A stretch of 64,000 nt of DNA from Owenweeksia sp048267305 (GTDB lineage Bacteria > Bacteroidota > Bacteroidia > Flavobacteriales > Schleiferiaceae): positions 102,696 through 166,695 of the forward strand of contig JBLWXT010000008.1 in NCBI GenBank assembly GCA_048267305.1, given 5' to 3'. The position numbers were made by a program, and so were the translations under genes. The number at the start of each line of letters is the position of its first letter. Within the stretch, counting starts at the first letter, position 1. The notes under the pieces were generated by a model, which did not search any database, was not told the origin of the DNA, and saw nothing but the letters and a program-made list of their open reading frames with translations. Of this stretch, positions 7,150-16,311 are shown one piece after another.

Positions 7150-9555
7150 ATGAAGAATTTCATAATGATATTTCTCTGCGTTCTGGTGAGCGGTGTGCTA
7201 CGCGCGCAAACCATCACTGTGAGAGATCAGTCGGATTTTCAACCCCTGGATGGGGTGATGCTCTCCGATAATCAAAATCACCTGGCCTTTACGAATGCCA
7301 AGGGACAGGTAAATATTTCAAAGTTTAAGGATTCAAAGGAGATCATCTTTAAGCTAATGGGCTACGAGAGTGTTACCTTAACTCATGCTCAGATCATAGC
7401 AGGTGATGGCGTGGTTTTTCTTAAAAACGATAAGCTTTCGCTGGATGAAGTGGTGATATCCGCTAACCGATGGGAGCAGAACAAAGCTGAGGTGCCCAAC
7501 AAAATAGTGTCTGTAAACAGGAAAGACATTGTTTTACAGAATCCTCAAACCTCTGCGGATTTACTTGGGTTTTCCAATCAGGTTTTTATTCAAAAAAGCC
7601 AGTTGGGAGGTGGTAGCCCCATGATACGTGGGTTTTCCACCAACCGCCTGCTGCTCACGGTTGATGGGGTAAGGATGAATACGGCCATATTCCGTGGTGG
7701 GAATCTGCAGAATGTGATTTCCATCGATCCACTGGCTGTGGAAAGTTCGGAAGTGATTTTTGGACCAGGATCTGTGATTTATGGTAGTGATGCCATAGGC
7801 GGTGTGATGAGCTTTTACACTCTGGAGCCTACGCTTTCAGCAAATGATGAGGTTTCCGTTACCGGAAGTGCACTTACGCGATATTCTTCCGCCAATAGCG
7901 AAAGAACGGGACACTTTGATATAAACCTTGGCTGGAAAAAATGGGCATCTGTTACCAGCTTTAGCTATTCTGATTTTGGAGATCTTAAAATGGGCTCCAA
8001 TGGCCCGGATGATTACCTGGTGCCGGTTTATGTTTCCCGTGCCGATTCTACCGACATAGTTGTTGATAATCCTGATCCTGAGGTGCAGACGCCTACGGGT
8101 TATGATCAGTTTAACCTGATGCAGAAAATCAGGTTTAAACCAAATAAAAACTGGGATTTTACCTATGGCTTTCATTATAGTACCACTTCAGATTATGCCC
8201 GCTTTGATCGTCATCGCAGAACGCGAGATGGACATCCCCGCTATGGAGCATGGTATTATGGACCACAGGTTTGGATGATGAATAGTTTGAGAATTGACAA
8301 CAGTTCGTCCAATGCCATCTACGACAATGTGAGTTTCAATGTAGCCTATCAGCAGTTTGAGGAAAGCCGAAACAGTAGAAACTTCGGGAAAACCAATCTG
8401 GAAACCAATACAGAAAAGGTGGATGCCTATTCCGTTAATCTCGATTTTGAGAAAGGGGATGAAAAGCCACACCGTATTTTTTATGGTTTTGAGGCGGTGC
8501 TCAATGAGGTTCAATCCACAGGTGAGGAGGTAGATATTTACACCAAGGCAACGAGTCCCCTTGCGCCCCGTTATCCGGATGGATCAAACTGGAGCTCTTA
8601 TGCCGCCTACTTTAGTTATGAGTATGTGCCAAGTGATAAATGGGCAGTGCAGGCCGGGGCTCGTTATAATGCTTTTGCTATTTCTGCCAGTTTTGATGAC
8701 CCTGCCTATAGCTATCCTTTTCAGGATGCTGATCTTAATGCCGGTGCCCTTACGGGAAGTTTGGGGACGGTATATAGCCCAAGCAGCAGTTTAAAGATCA
8801 GAGCCAATATTTCCACGGGTTTCCGTGCTCCTAATATTGACGATGTGGGTAAGCTTTTTGAATCGGTAGAGCAGGCGGTAGTAGTGCCTAATCCAAACCT
8901 GAAAGCGGAGTACGCTTATAATGCGGAGTTAGGAATAGCCAAGGTCTTTAACCGGGTGTTGAAAGTAGATGCTACGGCTTATTACACTATTCTTCAGGAT
9001 GCCCAGGTGCGAAGGGAGTTTACATTAAACGGGCAGGACAGCATTATGTACAATGGCGAGATGAGTCAGGTGCTGGCTATCCAAAATGCTTCAGAAGCAC
9101 GGGTGTATGGTGTACAGCTAGGTGTTGAAATCAAGTTGCCCTCTGGTTTTGCTTTCGAGTCTGTATATAACTTCCAAAAGGGAGAAGAGGAATTGGAAGA
9201 TGGTACTACAGCTCCCTTGCGCCATTCGGCACCGGGCTTTGGAACCACGCATCTTACTTTTACCCAAAACCGCCTGAGACTGGATTTATATGCCAACTAT
9301 AATGAAGAAGTGGCTTATGACGATCTCGCCCCCTCCGAACAGGAAAAAACTGAGATTTATGCAGCTGATGGAAATGGAAATCCCTATTCACCGGCCTGGT
9401 ACACGCTAAACTTTAAAAGCAGTTATCAGATAAACTCTCATTTTCAGGTTACGGCAGGTTTAGAGAATATGACCGATCAGCGCTACTTGCCCTATTCATC
9501 GGGGGTGGTAGCTGCAGGCCGTAATTTTATTTTAGGAGTTAAGGCTACCTTTTAG
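7150..9555 (+). CDS. TonB-dependent receptor, heme/hemoglobin type
   Basis: 801 residues. Signal peptide 1-19, then a CarboxypepD_reg-like domain (about 21-95), a plug (about 100-225: GGGSPMIRGFSTNRLLLTVD and later FGPGSVIYGSDAIGGV), then a 22-strand-type barrel ending in phenylalanine as expected for outer-membrane insertion. The barrel holds FRAPNIDD and, about 20 residues later, PNPNLKAEY. The FRAP/NP(N/D)L pair is a known signature of heme and hemoglobin receptors (HmuR/HemR type). The outer-membrane location and TonB energisation are family knowledge; heme as substrate is an inference from the motif. No heme chaperone or permease is adjacent. Ends at a bidirectional terminator. Confidence 0.88.
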   Translation: MKNFIMIFLCVLVSGVLRAQTITVRDQSDFQPLDGVMLSDNQNHLAFTNAKGQVNISKFKDSKEIIFKLMGYESVTLTHAQIIAGDGVVFLKNDKLSLDEVVISANRWEQNKAEVPNKIVSVNRKDIVLQNPQTSADLLGFSNQVFIQKSQLGGGSPMIRGFSTNRLLLTVDGVRMNTAIFRGGNLQNVISIDPLAVESSEVIFGPGSVIYGSDAIGGVMSFYTLEPTLSANDEVSVTGSALTRYSSANSERTGHFDINLGWKKWASVTSFSYSDFGDLKMGSNGPDDYLVPVYVSRADSTDIVVDNPDPEVQTPTGYDQFNLMQKIRFKPNKNWDFTYGFHYSTTSDYARFDRHRRTRDGHPRYGAWYYGPQVWMMNSLRIDNSSSNAIYDNVSFNVAYQQFEESRNSRNFGKTNLETNTEKVDAYSVNLDFEKGDEKPHRIFYGFEAVLNEVQSTGEEVDIYTKATSPLAPRYPDGSNWSSYAAYFSYEYVPSDKWAVQAGARYNAFAISASFDDPAYSYPFQDADLNAGALTGSLGTVYSPSSSLKIRANISTGFRAPNIDDVGKLFESVEQAVVVPNPNLKAEYAYNAELGIAKVFNRVLKVDATAYYTILQDAQVRREFTLNGQDSIMYNGEMSQVLAIQNASEARVYGVQLGVEIKLPSGFAFESVYNFQKGEEELEDGTTAPLRHSAPGFGTTHLTFTQNRLRLDLYANYNEEVAYDDLAPSEQEKTEIYAADGNGNPYSPAWYTLNFKSSYQINSHFQVTAGLENMTDQRYLPYSSGVVAAGRNFILGVKATF

Positions 9556-9582
9556 AAACAGAATTTTTTTATGCTCATAAAG

Positions 9583-9615
9583 AAGCCGCCACGTTTTTTA
9601 CTTGGCGGCTTTTAC
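9583..9615. terminator. Bidirectional terminator
   Basis: AAGCCGCCA/TGGCGGCTT stem with T-tracts on both sides, between convergent receptor and DoxX genes. Confidence 0.8.
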
Positions 9616-9625
9616 ATTAAGTAGT

Positions 9626-10048
9626 TTATTGCTGCATCTTGAGATTGTAATCTACAGAGTGTTTACCTGATCCGTAAAGGGTAAAGAAAAGGCAGAGCAT
9701 CAATACCAATAGTGAGGCAAATAAATTGCCCACATCCATAACTCCAACAAAGTTGACGAGTACAGCGCCTATAAGCACCGGAATTTGTGCGATGGTGGCC
9801 CAGCGGGTAAGCAACCCAAAAATGATGAGGATGCCACCAATAAGGTGGGCGGGAGCAACGTAATGAATCAAAATCATAAAGCCGGCAAAGTCTTGCAGAG
9901 GAGCTGCAGCATCGGCCAGCACACGACTGCTTCCTAAAAACAATACGCCTTTAATGAGTAAAAAAATACCCAACCCGATGCGCAGCAAGTCGAGTGGGTA
10001 ATAGCTGTGGGCATTGGCCCATTTGTTTAACGATTTAATTGTAGCCAT
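9626..10048 (-). CDS. DoxX family membrane protein
   Basis: 140 residues with four predicted membrane helices (about 17-35, 50-72, 77-95, 103-125). The first helix with LDLLRIGLGIFLLIKG and the central HLIGGILIIFGLLTRWATIAQ match DoxX/PF07681 proteins. These small quinone-linked or thiosulfate-related inner-membrane proteins mostly have unknown roles. Monocistronic by position; convergent with the TonB receptor and separated from the DUF5686 gene by 82 nt on the same strand, downstream of it. Confidence 0.85.
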   Translation of the reverse strand: MATIKSLNKWANAHSYYPLDLLRIGLGIFLLIKGVLFLGSSRVLADAAAPLQDFAGFMILIHYVAPAHLIGGILIIFGLLTRWATIAQIPVLIGAVLVNFVGVMDVGNLFASLLVLMLCLFFTLYGSGKHSVDYNLKMQQ

Positions 10049-10130
10049 AACCTAAGTGTTTTAGACATAGGAAAGTACAAAAAATCAAGGGCCTTGTCAA
10101 GCACTTGTTCTTCCTGAATGGCAGAAAGTG

Positions 10131-12548
10131 TTAGTTAATGGTATAAATAATAGAAAGCTTGGCAGCCCAGTTTTCGTGCTCATTAGGCAGCGTGTAGGGG
10201 CCGTAGCGGTAAAAGGCACCTGCTCCAAAACCAATGTATCCTACTTTAAAGAAATCAATATGTAGGATGTTGGAAATGATAACACCACTTTCATAATAGC
10301 CTTTTTCAAGGGTTTTAAAATCTATGTTTTGATGGTAGGGGGTATTACTCATTGTCCCAAAGCTCATCGCGTGGTTAATAGAGATTTCTGGCTGAAACCA
10401 GTTGGTGCGGAAAAGCAATGAACCAAAATTATGGTTTAGGAATAGTGAAACATACTTATCGGCAAAAAACTCATTAAACCGCATGGTTTGAAAGGAGTTT
10501 TTATTAACGATAGAGATAGCCGGATTGTAGGAGGTACGGTTGCTAAACAGCATTTGATAGGGTAAAGACTGATCCACATATCCCGCTTCGATTCTGGTGT
10601 CTAAAAATCCCCAGCCCCTAAGGTAGCGGTAGAGCCAGGCCCCTACTTCCACTTTATTGTAGTTGAAGTTTCCTCCTAAAACATCATCAAAGCCTTTGGC
10701 ATATTTCACCATTACCACAGGGTAATCACTACCAGCGGATATCTGATGACCGAAGTTAGAGGTTATCATTTCCTTATAGGCCCATCTCCACTCCAGGTTG
10801 GCTTCGGTAAAATTGAAATTGCCACTTGGCGCAGCGCCAGCATCGCTGGTGTTGAAGTACTTATAGTCGTTGTTGGTGAGTAGGTCAAACTTTCGGGCAC
10901 CTAACTCCAAAGTCATAAATGTTGCCAAACGGGTTTTGTAGGTAAGTGAGACCTCTCGTTTGCGGTCCATGTGATTGGCCCAAACCTCTGTCCAAAAGTT
11001 GGTGTTGTAATAATAGGGGATGTTTACCACACCAGGTTGCACTACATCATCACTGTAGTCTAATGTTATTTTGTGGTCCTTTTTCCAGTTAAAGAAGTAC
11101 TCAGCAGTACCGCCATATTTCCAGGTCTTGTCAGTAAAGCCATAGCCATAATAACCTCCAAAGCGTATTTTTTTGGAGAACTGCGAATTGGTGTAAACTC
11201 CTGCTCCAAGCCTCAATCCTTCATAGCCTGTATAGGCTATGAACTTGTTTACCTTAAGTTCTAATTTGCCTACAGTGAAATAGCCTCGGTAAATATTTCT
11301 TAGGCCGTTCATCATAAAATCAAACTTATAGCGCTCGCCTATACTGTCCATGTGGGCATAGGTTTTTGATTCTTTCAGATTTAACTCTGTAGGTCGGTAT
11401 TTCTCCCAAAATTCATCGGTTACATCAGGCGCGCCAACGGCTAATTCACGTTTTACGTGATCAAACTGGCTATCGGGAATTGGGACATTGAGCTCTACAC
11501 TATCCACATAAAGCTCGCTGTACACAAAACCGGGATCGTTGAAAAAAGGCATTTGCTCCAGCTGAAGTAGTATTCCCAAATCCATGGGAAACCAATTGCC
11601 ATCTTCCAGCTGTTGGTAATGGTGTTCCATGGCAAAGTCAACGGTACTCTTGTAGTTGGGCTCTGCAAAAATGTACTCCATGGCCCAGCCATTGGTGTTG
11701 ATGTGTATTTCGCCCTTAAGGCCCTCAAAGTTGGCGCCTATTCTTGGCTGGAAATACATGATGTAAGTGGAGTCTGTGCCCTTTATTACTGTATCCTGAA
11801 GGATGAAGAAATAGCGTTTGTCGGAACCCTTGGCCAGGGGAGTGATATAAAATTCGGTAAGTACCTGAATTACGTCATCATATAGGCCGAAGTACTGAAT
11901 GTTCTCAGCTCCAACGGCCATAATACTCTTTTTGAAACCACTGATTTTGGTTCCAATAATCTCTTCTTTAAAAAGATTAGGCTTTTTAAATCTGGTGCGC
12001 GAAACCGTTTCCGACATGAGCAGGTATCGGTGAGATAATACACTGGCAGTGTCCGATTCCATTAGTTTTAATTGTCTGCGGGCAGAAATCAGGGAATCTA
12101 GATTTCGGGTAAGTATGTTTTTGTTGTAGGATTTAAACCTATAGGAGTCGTACTTTTTAGGGTCATTATTATCCGCATTGGCAATAGCATTGCGGATGAT
12201 TCTTAAGGCCGGATTTTCACCAGCCCTTACCACAGCTTCCTGCAAATTGGTGGTGAGAGCCTGCATCTCTATCTTTAATACCCCTGTTTTTGGGATATTG
12301 GCCAGGGTAATAGTCACAGGTTCAAAACCAATGGAGGTTATCTGCAGTTTTTCAATGAGGCTTCGGTCTTCAATGATAAATTTTCCATCTATATCGGTGG
12401 AAACGCCAAGGCTAAGTCTTGCGTTGTACAACACATTTACAAAGGGAAGTTCTTCCTTGGTATCCTTGTCTATTATTATTCCTTCCAGTTTTTGGCCGTT
12501 GGCCAGAAAAGCAAGAGCAAAAAGTAAAAGCGAGTAAAATTGTTTCAT
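10131..12548 (-). CDS. DUF5686 family outer-membrane protein with CarboxypepD_reg-like domain
   Basis: 805 residues when started at the ATG at 12548, which puts a signal peptide (MKQFYSLLLFALAFLANGQ) first; an in-frame start 21 nt upstream adds only seven poor residues. Residues 20-105 form a carboxypeptidase-regulatory-like Ig domain. About 115-250 is a charged helical segment (NPALRIIRNAIANADNN), and the C-terminal ~400 residues are an amphipathic beta-barrel rich in aromatic girdles, ending near the C-terminus in LSIIYTIN. This matches the Bacteroidota DUF5686 family, presumed TonB-independent outer-membrane proteins of unknown function. Confidence 0.85.
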   Translation of the reverse strand: MKQFYSLLLFALAFLANGQKLEGIIIDKDTKEELPFVNVLYNARLSLGVSTDIDGKFIIEDRSLIEKLQITSIGFEPVTITLANIPKTGVLKIEMQALTTNLQEAVVRAGENPALRIIRNAIANADNNDPKKYDSYRFKSYNKNILTRNLDSLISARRQLKLMESDTASVLSHRYLLMSETVSRTRFKKPNLFKEEIIGTKISGFKKSIMAVGAENIQYFGLYDDVIQVLTEFYITPLAKGSDKRYFFILQDTVIKGTDSTYIMYFQPRIGANFEGLKGEIHINTNGWAMEYIFAEPNYKSTVDFAMEHHYQQLEDGNWFPMDLGILLQLEQMPFFNDPGFVYSELYVDSVELNVPIPDSQFDHVKRELAVGAPDVTDEFWEKYRPTELNLKESKTYAHMDSIGERYKFDFMMNGLRNIYRGYFTVGKLELKVNKFIAYTGYEGLRLGAGVYTNSQFSKKIRFGGYYGYGFTDKTWKYGGTAEYFFNWKKDHKITLDYSDDVVQPGVVNIPYYYNTNFWTEVWANHMDRKREVSLTYKTRLATFMTLELGARKFDLLTNNDYKYFNTSDAGAAPSGNFNFTEANLEWRWAYKEMITSNFGHQISAGSDYPVVMVKYAKGFDDVLGGNFNYNKVEVGAWLYRYLRGWGFLDTRIEAGYVDQSLPYQMLFSNRTSYNPAISIVNKNSFQTMRFNEFFADKYVSLFLNHNFGSLLFRTNWFQPEISINHAMSFGTMSNTPYHQNIDFKTLEKGYYESGVIISNILHIDFFKVGYIGFGAGAFYRYGPYTLPNEHENWAAKLSIIYTIN

Positions 12549-12751
12549 GGATTTATATGGTCCGAGCACATCTACTCAGTATCAGTTTTTTTATCGGAAG
12601 GCAAATTTAGGTTTTAATCCTTTTTTAAGGATATGATTTGTTTGTTGTGAAGAGCATGTAAGGCTGAAGTTAAATACAATCATGAAAAATGAAGAAAACG
12701 ACAACTGTATTATGATATTTGCACCCTTTGTTAAACTAACCTTCTTATAGG

Positions 12752-13789
12752 ATGTTCGATACTAATTTAAGTTCCATATCTCACGCTATTACTCACTTTA
12801 TTGGCAATAAGCTCAAGGATGAGGAGCTGAGGTTAAGTACGGAGGAGTCCGTTTTTGATGAGCCTACACGCGCTATCATCTGGAAATATGTGATGTCGGC
12901 ATTTAAACAGCCTGAGTTTTATCGGTTTACCCACGCTGCTGAACTTGATCTGAATAATGTATATACCATAGCTAAGGATATTTTCAAGGATCAGCAGGTT
13001 TTTATTAAACGTTCAACAGATTTGGCGGCATTGCTTCAGCAGCACTCACAGCATCCTCAGGTGAAGAGTGGGGAGCTGTTTATCATGTACTTCAAAAGAC
13101 TCACATTTGGTAATGTGTCCGGAGATGCCATAGGGATTTTTAAATCGGAAAAAAAAGAACCTTTCCTGTTTACAGAAGAGCAGGACAGCATAATCGATAT
13201 CCACAGTTTTCAGGGAATTAGCCCCAGTAAAGTAGATAAGGCCTGCCTTATTTTTAATGTAGATGAGGAGGATGGATATCAGGTTCTCTCCGTGGATAAT
13301 CTGAATAAGGGAGAGGAAACCAAGTTTTGGTTTGAGGATTTCCTGAATATTAAACAACGATCAACCGAATATTCTAAAACGGCCGGAATCATCAATATCA
13401 CTAAGGATTTTATTCTTAATGATCTTAATTCTGATGACCTGATGGATAAATCCGAGAAAATAGATTTACTCAATAAAACCAAGGAGTTTTTTAAGGAGAA
13501 CGATGCATTTGATCAGGAGGAGTTTAGCGTACAGGTGTTTGAAGATAAAGGTGTGGCAGATCGCTTTAAGGCTTACACAGCCGAGAAAGATCGCGATGGT
13601 TTTAAGTATGATGATGGTTTTGATATCTCTCAGGAGGCCGTAAAAAACAAACAACGCGTTTTTAAAAGTGTGCTAAAGCTTGATAAGAACTTTAGTGTAT
13701 ATATACATGGAGATCGCACTAAGATTGAGAAGGGCACAGACGATAACGGACAGAAATACTACAAGCTGTTTTTTGAAGAGGAGAGTTAA
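12752..13789 (+). CDS. Nucleoid-associated protein (NdpA/YejK-like, PF04245)
   Basis: 345 residues, soluble, acidic. The N-terminus (SISHAITHFIGNKLKDEE) and the central GELFIMYFKRLTFGN segment and KVDKACLIFN are characteristic of the 37-kDa nucleoid-associated protein family. YejK in enterobacteria is a nucleoid protein; the Bacteroidota homologues are poorly studied. Expressed alone: 200 nt after a divergent gene, and it converges on the hypothetical gene at 13799 with only 9 nt between stops. Confidence 0.82.
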   Translation: MFDTNLSSISHAITHFIGNKLKDEELRLSTEESVFDEPTRAIIWKYVMSAFKQPEFYRFTHAAELDLNNVYTIAKDIFKDQQVFIKRSTDLAALLQQHSQHPQVKSGELFIMYFKRLTFGNVSGDAIGIFKSEKKEPFLFTEEQDSIIDIHSFQGISPSKVDKACLIFNVDEEDGYQVLSVDNLNKGEETKFWFEDFLNIKQRSTEYSKTAGIINITKDFILNDLNSDDLMDKSEKIDLLNKTKEFFKENDAFDQEEFSVQVFEDKGVADRFKAYTAEKDRDGFKYDDGFDISQEAVKNKQRVFKSVLKLDKNFSVYIHGDRTKIEKGTDDNGQKYYKLFFEEES

Positions 13790-13798
13790 GATTGCAAT

Positions 13799-14602
13799 TT
13801 AATAGCCATAAACCGCAGAGTCGCTGTAATCTTGCGAAGTCCGTTGAATTTTCATTTTTTCATTTTTCAAAAAGATTACCGCTCCACGTACAAGTGAGTC
13901 TGTGGCGGTCATGTCTTCCGCATACACATCCACATTTAAATACTCAAAATGCAGTGTTGAAGTACTGTCATTAAAGCGCATTATTGCTTCACGATCTGCA
14001 AAATGAGGCACTTCAACCCTAAGATCACAGTCGCCTGATTCAGGTATTGTATCAGGAAAGCATATTTGCTTTGGAGAAGAACCAGACATGTCAATAATAC
14101 TGGCTTTTTTGCCTATGGCACTGTAAAACCCTGCCGGTCTAACGGCTATGGTTTGTATTAAGAGATAGGCATTGCTGAAATTTGCTAACATGTGGATGGT
14201 GTCAATCGGGTAGATATAACCGGGCAAAGATCCTAAACGAAGGTTGTCTCTTGTCAAAATTTCAGATTCATAGATAGGATTGCAATAGGCGCCACAAGCT
14301 TCTCCTTCATAAACCACAACTTTGTACAGTGAGTCGGGAGTGTATGATACGGAGATGCCGTACCACGTCAGGCGATTTTCATAGTAAAATAGGCTGTCCA
14401 TGTACTCTTGAGACAGTTGCTTGTAGTTTTCAAAGTAATCTTTGTATTGGGTTATTAAAAAAGAATCCATAAGAGCGGCCAAGAGGGTGGAATCATTTTG
14501 TTTGGCAAAAGCCGGATTTTTCAAAACCAAATGCTCATTAGAAGGGCTAAGTGAGAAAATAGCTAAAAGCAATATTGGGGTAATTAGGATTCCTTTGGTC
14601 AT
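13799..14602 (-). CDS. Hypothetical exported protein
   Basis: 267 residues. It has a hydrophobic N-terminus (about 4-20) suggesting export or a membrane anchor, without a lipobox. The body is mixed alpha/beta with four cysteines; GEACGAYCNPIYES (about 99-112) and ICFPDTIPESGDCDLRV suggest disulfide-bonded periplasmic loops. No known family recognised. It lies 6 nt downstream of the CDF exporter stop on the same strand, so it is probably co-transcribed with it. Confidence 0.65.
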   Translation of the reverse strand: MTKGILITPILLLAIFSLSPSNEHLVLKNPAFAKQNDSTLLAALMDSFLITQYKDYFENYKQLSQEYMDSLFYYENRLTWYGISVSYTPDSLYKVVVYEGEACGAYCNPIYESEILTRDNLRLGSLPGYIYPIDTIHMLANFSNAYLLIQTIAVRPAGFYSAIGKKASIIDMSGSSPKQICFPDTIPESGDCDLRVEVPHFADREAIMRFNDSTSTLHFEYLNVDVYAEDMTATDSLVRGAVIFLKNEKMKIQRTSQDYSDSAVYGY

Positions 14603-14608
14603 ATGAGT

Positions 14609-15481
14609 TTAATCAGTCGTCAGATTGCAACTTTCCTCATCCAGCTCGGTCTCAATAGTATAATGTGAAAAGTCATAGTCCTTCTTTAGCATTTCTTTTA
14701 TGGATTTTTTCACTTTCATAATCTGGTTTAACTCCGAAATACCTCTCAGTTTTACGTGTGTGGAAAATACATGGTGTTCGCCATCCAGGCTCCACAGATG
14801 AGTGTGGTGGAGCGAGCATACATTTTCAAGGCTTTCAATTTTCCTTTTTATTTCATCAAGATCTATCTCTTTGGGTTTTCCTTCCAAAAACAGAAAAAGC
14901 GTTTCTCGCAATCGCTTCACTACGTTGTACAGCACATAAGCGGTTATCAGCAGCGACAGGGCAGGGTCTAGATACGGTGTGTCAGTAAACAGTAAAACAA
15001 CAGCCACCATCAATACGGCAACCCAGCCCAATACATCTTCCAGCAAATGCCAGCTCACCACCTTTTCGTTCATCGATTTACCTGAACTCAACTTCCATGC
15101 AGCGTAGCCGTTTACCGCAACCCCTATTATGGCAAATACAATCATGCCCTGGGCATCGCTTTGCTGTGGATTGATCAATCTGTCAATTCCTTCGGAAATA
15201 ATAAAAACAGCACCCACGATAAGTACGATGCTATTGATCAGAGCTCCCAGCAATGAAAACCTGCGATAGCCAAAAGTGTAATCAGAGGTAGCTCCTTTTC
15301 TGGATTTCTTTTCCAGATACCACGATACTCCTAATGAAAGGCTGTCGCCCAGGTCGTGCAAGGCATCAGATAGTATGGCCACACTATTGGTAAGCAGTCC
15401 GCCAATAATTTCCAAAATGGTAAAGCCAACATTTAAAAAAAATGCCAGCCGGATGTTTTTTGTAGAATGATGATGTGCCAT
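14609..15481 (-). CDS. Cation diffusion facilitator, zinc type
   Basis: 290 residues, six-helix CDF transporter. Metal site A is read as His42-xxx-Asp46 (HDLGD) in helix 2 and His145-xxx-Asp149 (HLLED) in helix 5; this pair of HxxxD motifs is the zinc-type signature in the CDF family. The N-terminus is His-rich (MAHHHS). The C-terminal cytoplasmic domain (about 205-290) has ENVCSLHHTHLWSLDGEHHVF, the usual metal-sensing ferredoxin-like fold. Role: proton-driven efflux of Zn2+ from the cytoplasm. It is near, but not contiguous with, the heavy-metal cluster at 15.9-20.1 kb. Confidence 0.92.
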   Translation of the reverse strand: MAHHHSTKNIRLAFFLNVGFTILEIIGGLLTNSVAILSDALHDLGDSLSLGVSWYLEKKSRKGATSDYTFGYRRFSLLGALINSIVLIVGAVFIISEGIDRLINPQQSDAQGMIVFAIIGVAVNGYAAWKLSSGKSMNEKVVSWHLLEDVLGWVAVLMVAVVLLFTDTPYLDPALSLLITAYVLYNVVKRLRETLFLFLEGKPKEIDLDEIKRKIESLENVCSLHHTHLWSLDGEHHVFSTHVKLRGISELNQIMKVKKSIKEMLKKDYDFSHYTIETELDEESCNLTTD

Positions 15482-15931
15482 TGAAGTACAAAGGTCTGAA
15501 TTCTTAAACAGCTTCAGTAATTTATTATGGGTAGAGTTGAGGTAAATGCCAGTTATACCTGTGAGTAATGAAAGTGCTTTTATTGCCTGTCATAGCAAGT
15601 GTCTATGAGGTGTTAGGTGATATGAATTTCGGCTCGATTAAAACGAATGTTGGCACAAGGTTTGAGTATAGAGAATACAAGAAGTAATGACAATTTCATG
15701 GTCATTGGTTTTTAAGGTTAGGTTTAGGTTAATTGGTTGAGAAGGCCGGCTCTTTAAAAGGGCCGGCCTTTTTTGTTTATGCAGTCTTTGGTGCTGTCGA
15801 TGGCTCGGGCAGGCATCTTCTTTGTTTGTAGGAAAGTAGGGGGATGTAGGCCTGTAAATTATTGTGATGAAAAATCTATCGGATTGGTGAGCTCGAGCGG
15901 TGTTGTGGACTATGAGAAGTTGTTTTCCGGC
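15482..15931. other. Gap of 450 nt with a small putative transcript
   Basis: No conventional gene. It holds a 21-codon frame on the plus strand at 15622-15687 (MNFGSIKTNVGT...) and a very strong plus-strand terminator at 15742-15778. Nothing else annotated ends at that terminator. The first part is probably the promoter region of the divergent CDF gene. Confidence 0.4.
15742..15778 (+). terminator. Strong rho-independent terminator without an annotated gene
   Basis: Stem of at least 12 bp (AAGGCCGGC.../...GCCGGCCTT) followed by TTTTTTGTTT on the plus strand. The minus strand lacks a T-tract after the stem. Confidence 0.75.
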
Positions 15932-16309
15932 CTAACTAATATTACACTTCCTGAATATCTCCTGGATCTCAGGTTCAATCTCCAAAGGCCTAAGTGGAGG
16001 AATGTTGGCTCCCCCGGTATTACCCAGGGGAATTTTACCAACAAATGATTTTACGCCACCCACTAAAAGCCTTGGTATTTGCCCAATGATTTCGTGGGTG
16101 TTTTTGATTTTGATGCCGAAGAGCAACATTTTCCAGTGCACATAAGTATGAGGCCAGGCAAACGACTGACCCAATACATGTGCTCTTTCGAGATGTTGCC
16201 AGGCTACCGTAAATTCTTTCAAGTTCAAATGCCTGTAATAACTTTCTAACTCATTTTTGAGATAAGGCTGTAAGGCAGTTGGAGCATATAGTTGAAAGCG
16301 GATGGGCAT
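15932..16309 (-). CDS. DUF3703 family protein
   Basis: 125 residues, soluble. The middle (KEFTVAWQHLERAHVLGQSF, then HTYVHWKMLLFGI) has conserved histidines and tryptophans matching the DUF3703 family (PF12487), which is repeatedly found next to metal-resistance genes. Only 2 nt separate it from the TonB receptor stop, so it is the last gene of the metal operon. Biochemical function unknown; His-rich positions might bind metal, an inference. Confidence 0.8.
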   Translation of the reverse strand: MPIRFQLYAPTALQPYLKNELESYYRHLNLKEFTVAWQHLERAHVLGQSFAWPHTYVHWKMLLFGIKIKNTHEIIGQIPRLLVGGVKSFVGKIPLGNTGGANIPPLRPLEIEPEIQEIFRKCNIS

Positions 16310-16311
16310 TG

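Noticed and set aside
15773..16048. Plus-strand frame of 91 residues
   Set aside because: It overlaps the DUF3703 gene and a terminator, and has no recognisable features.
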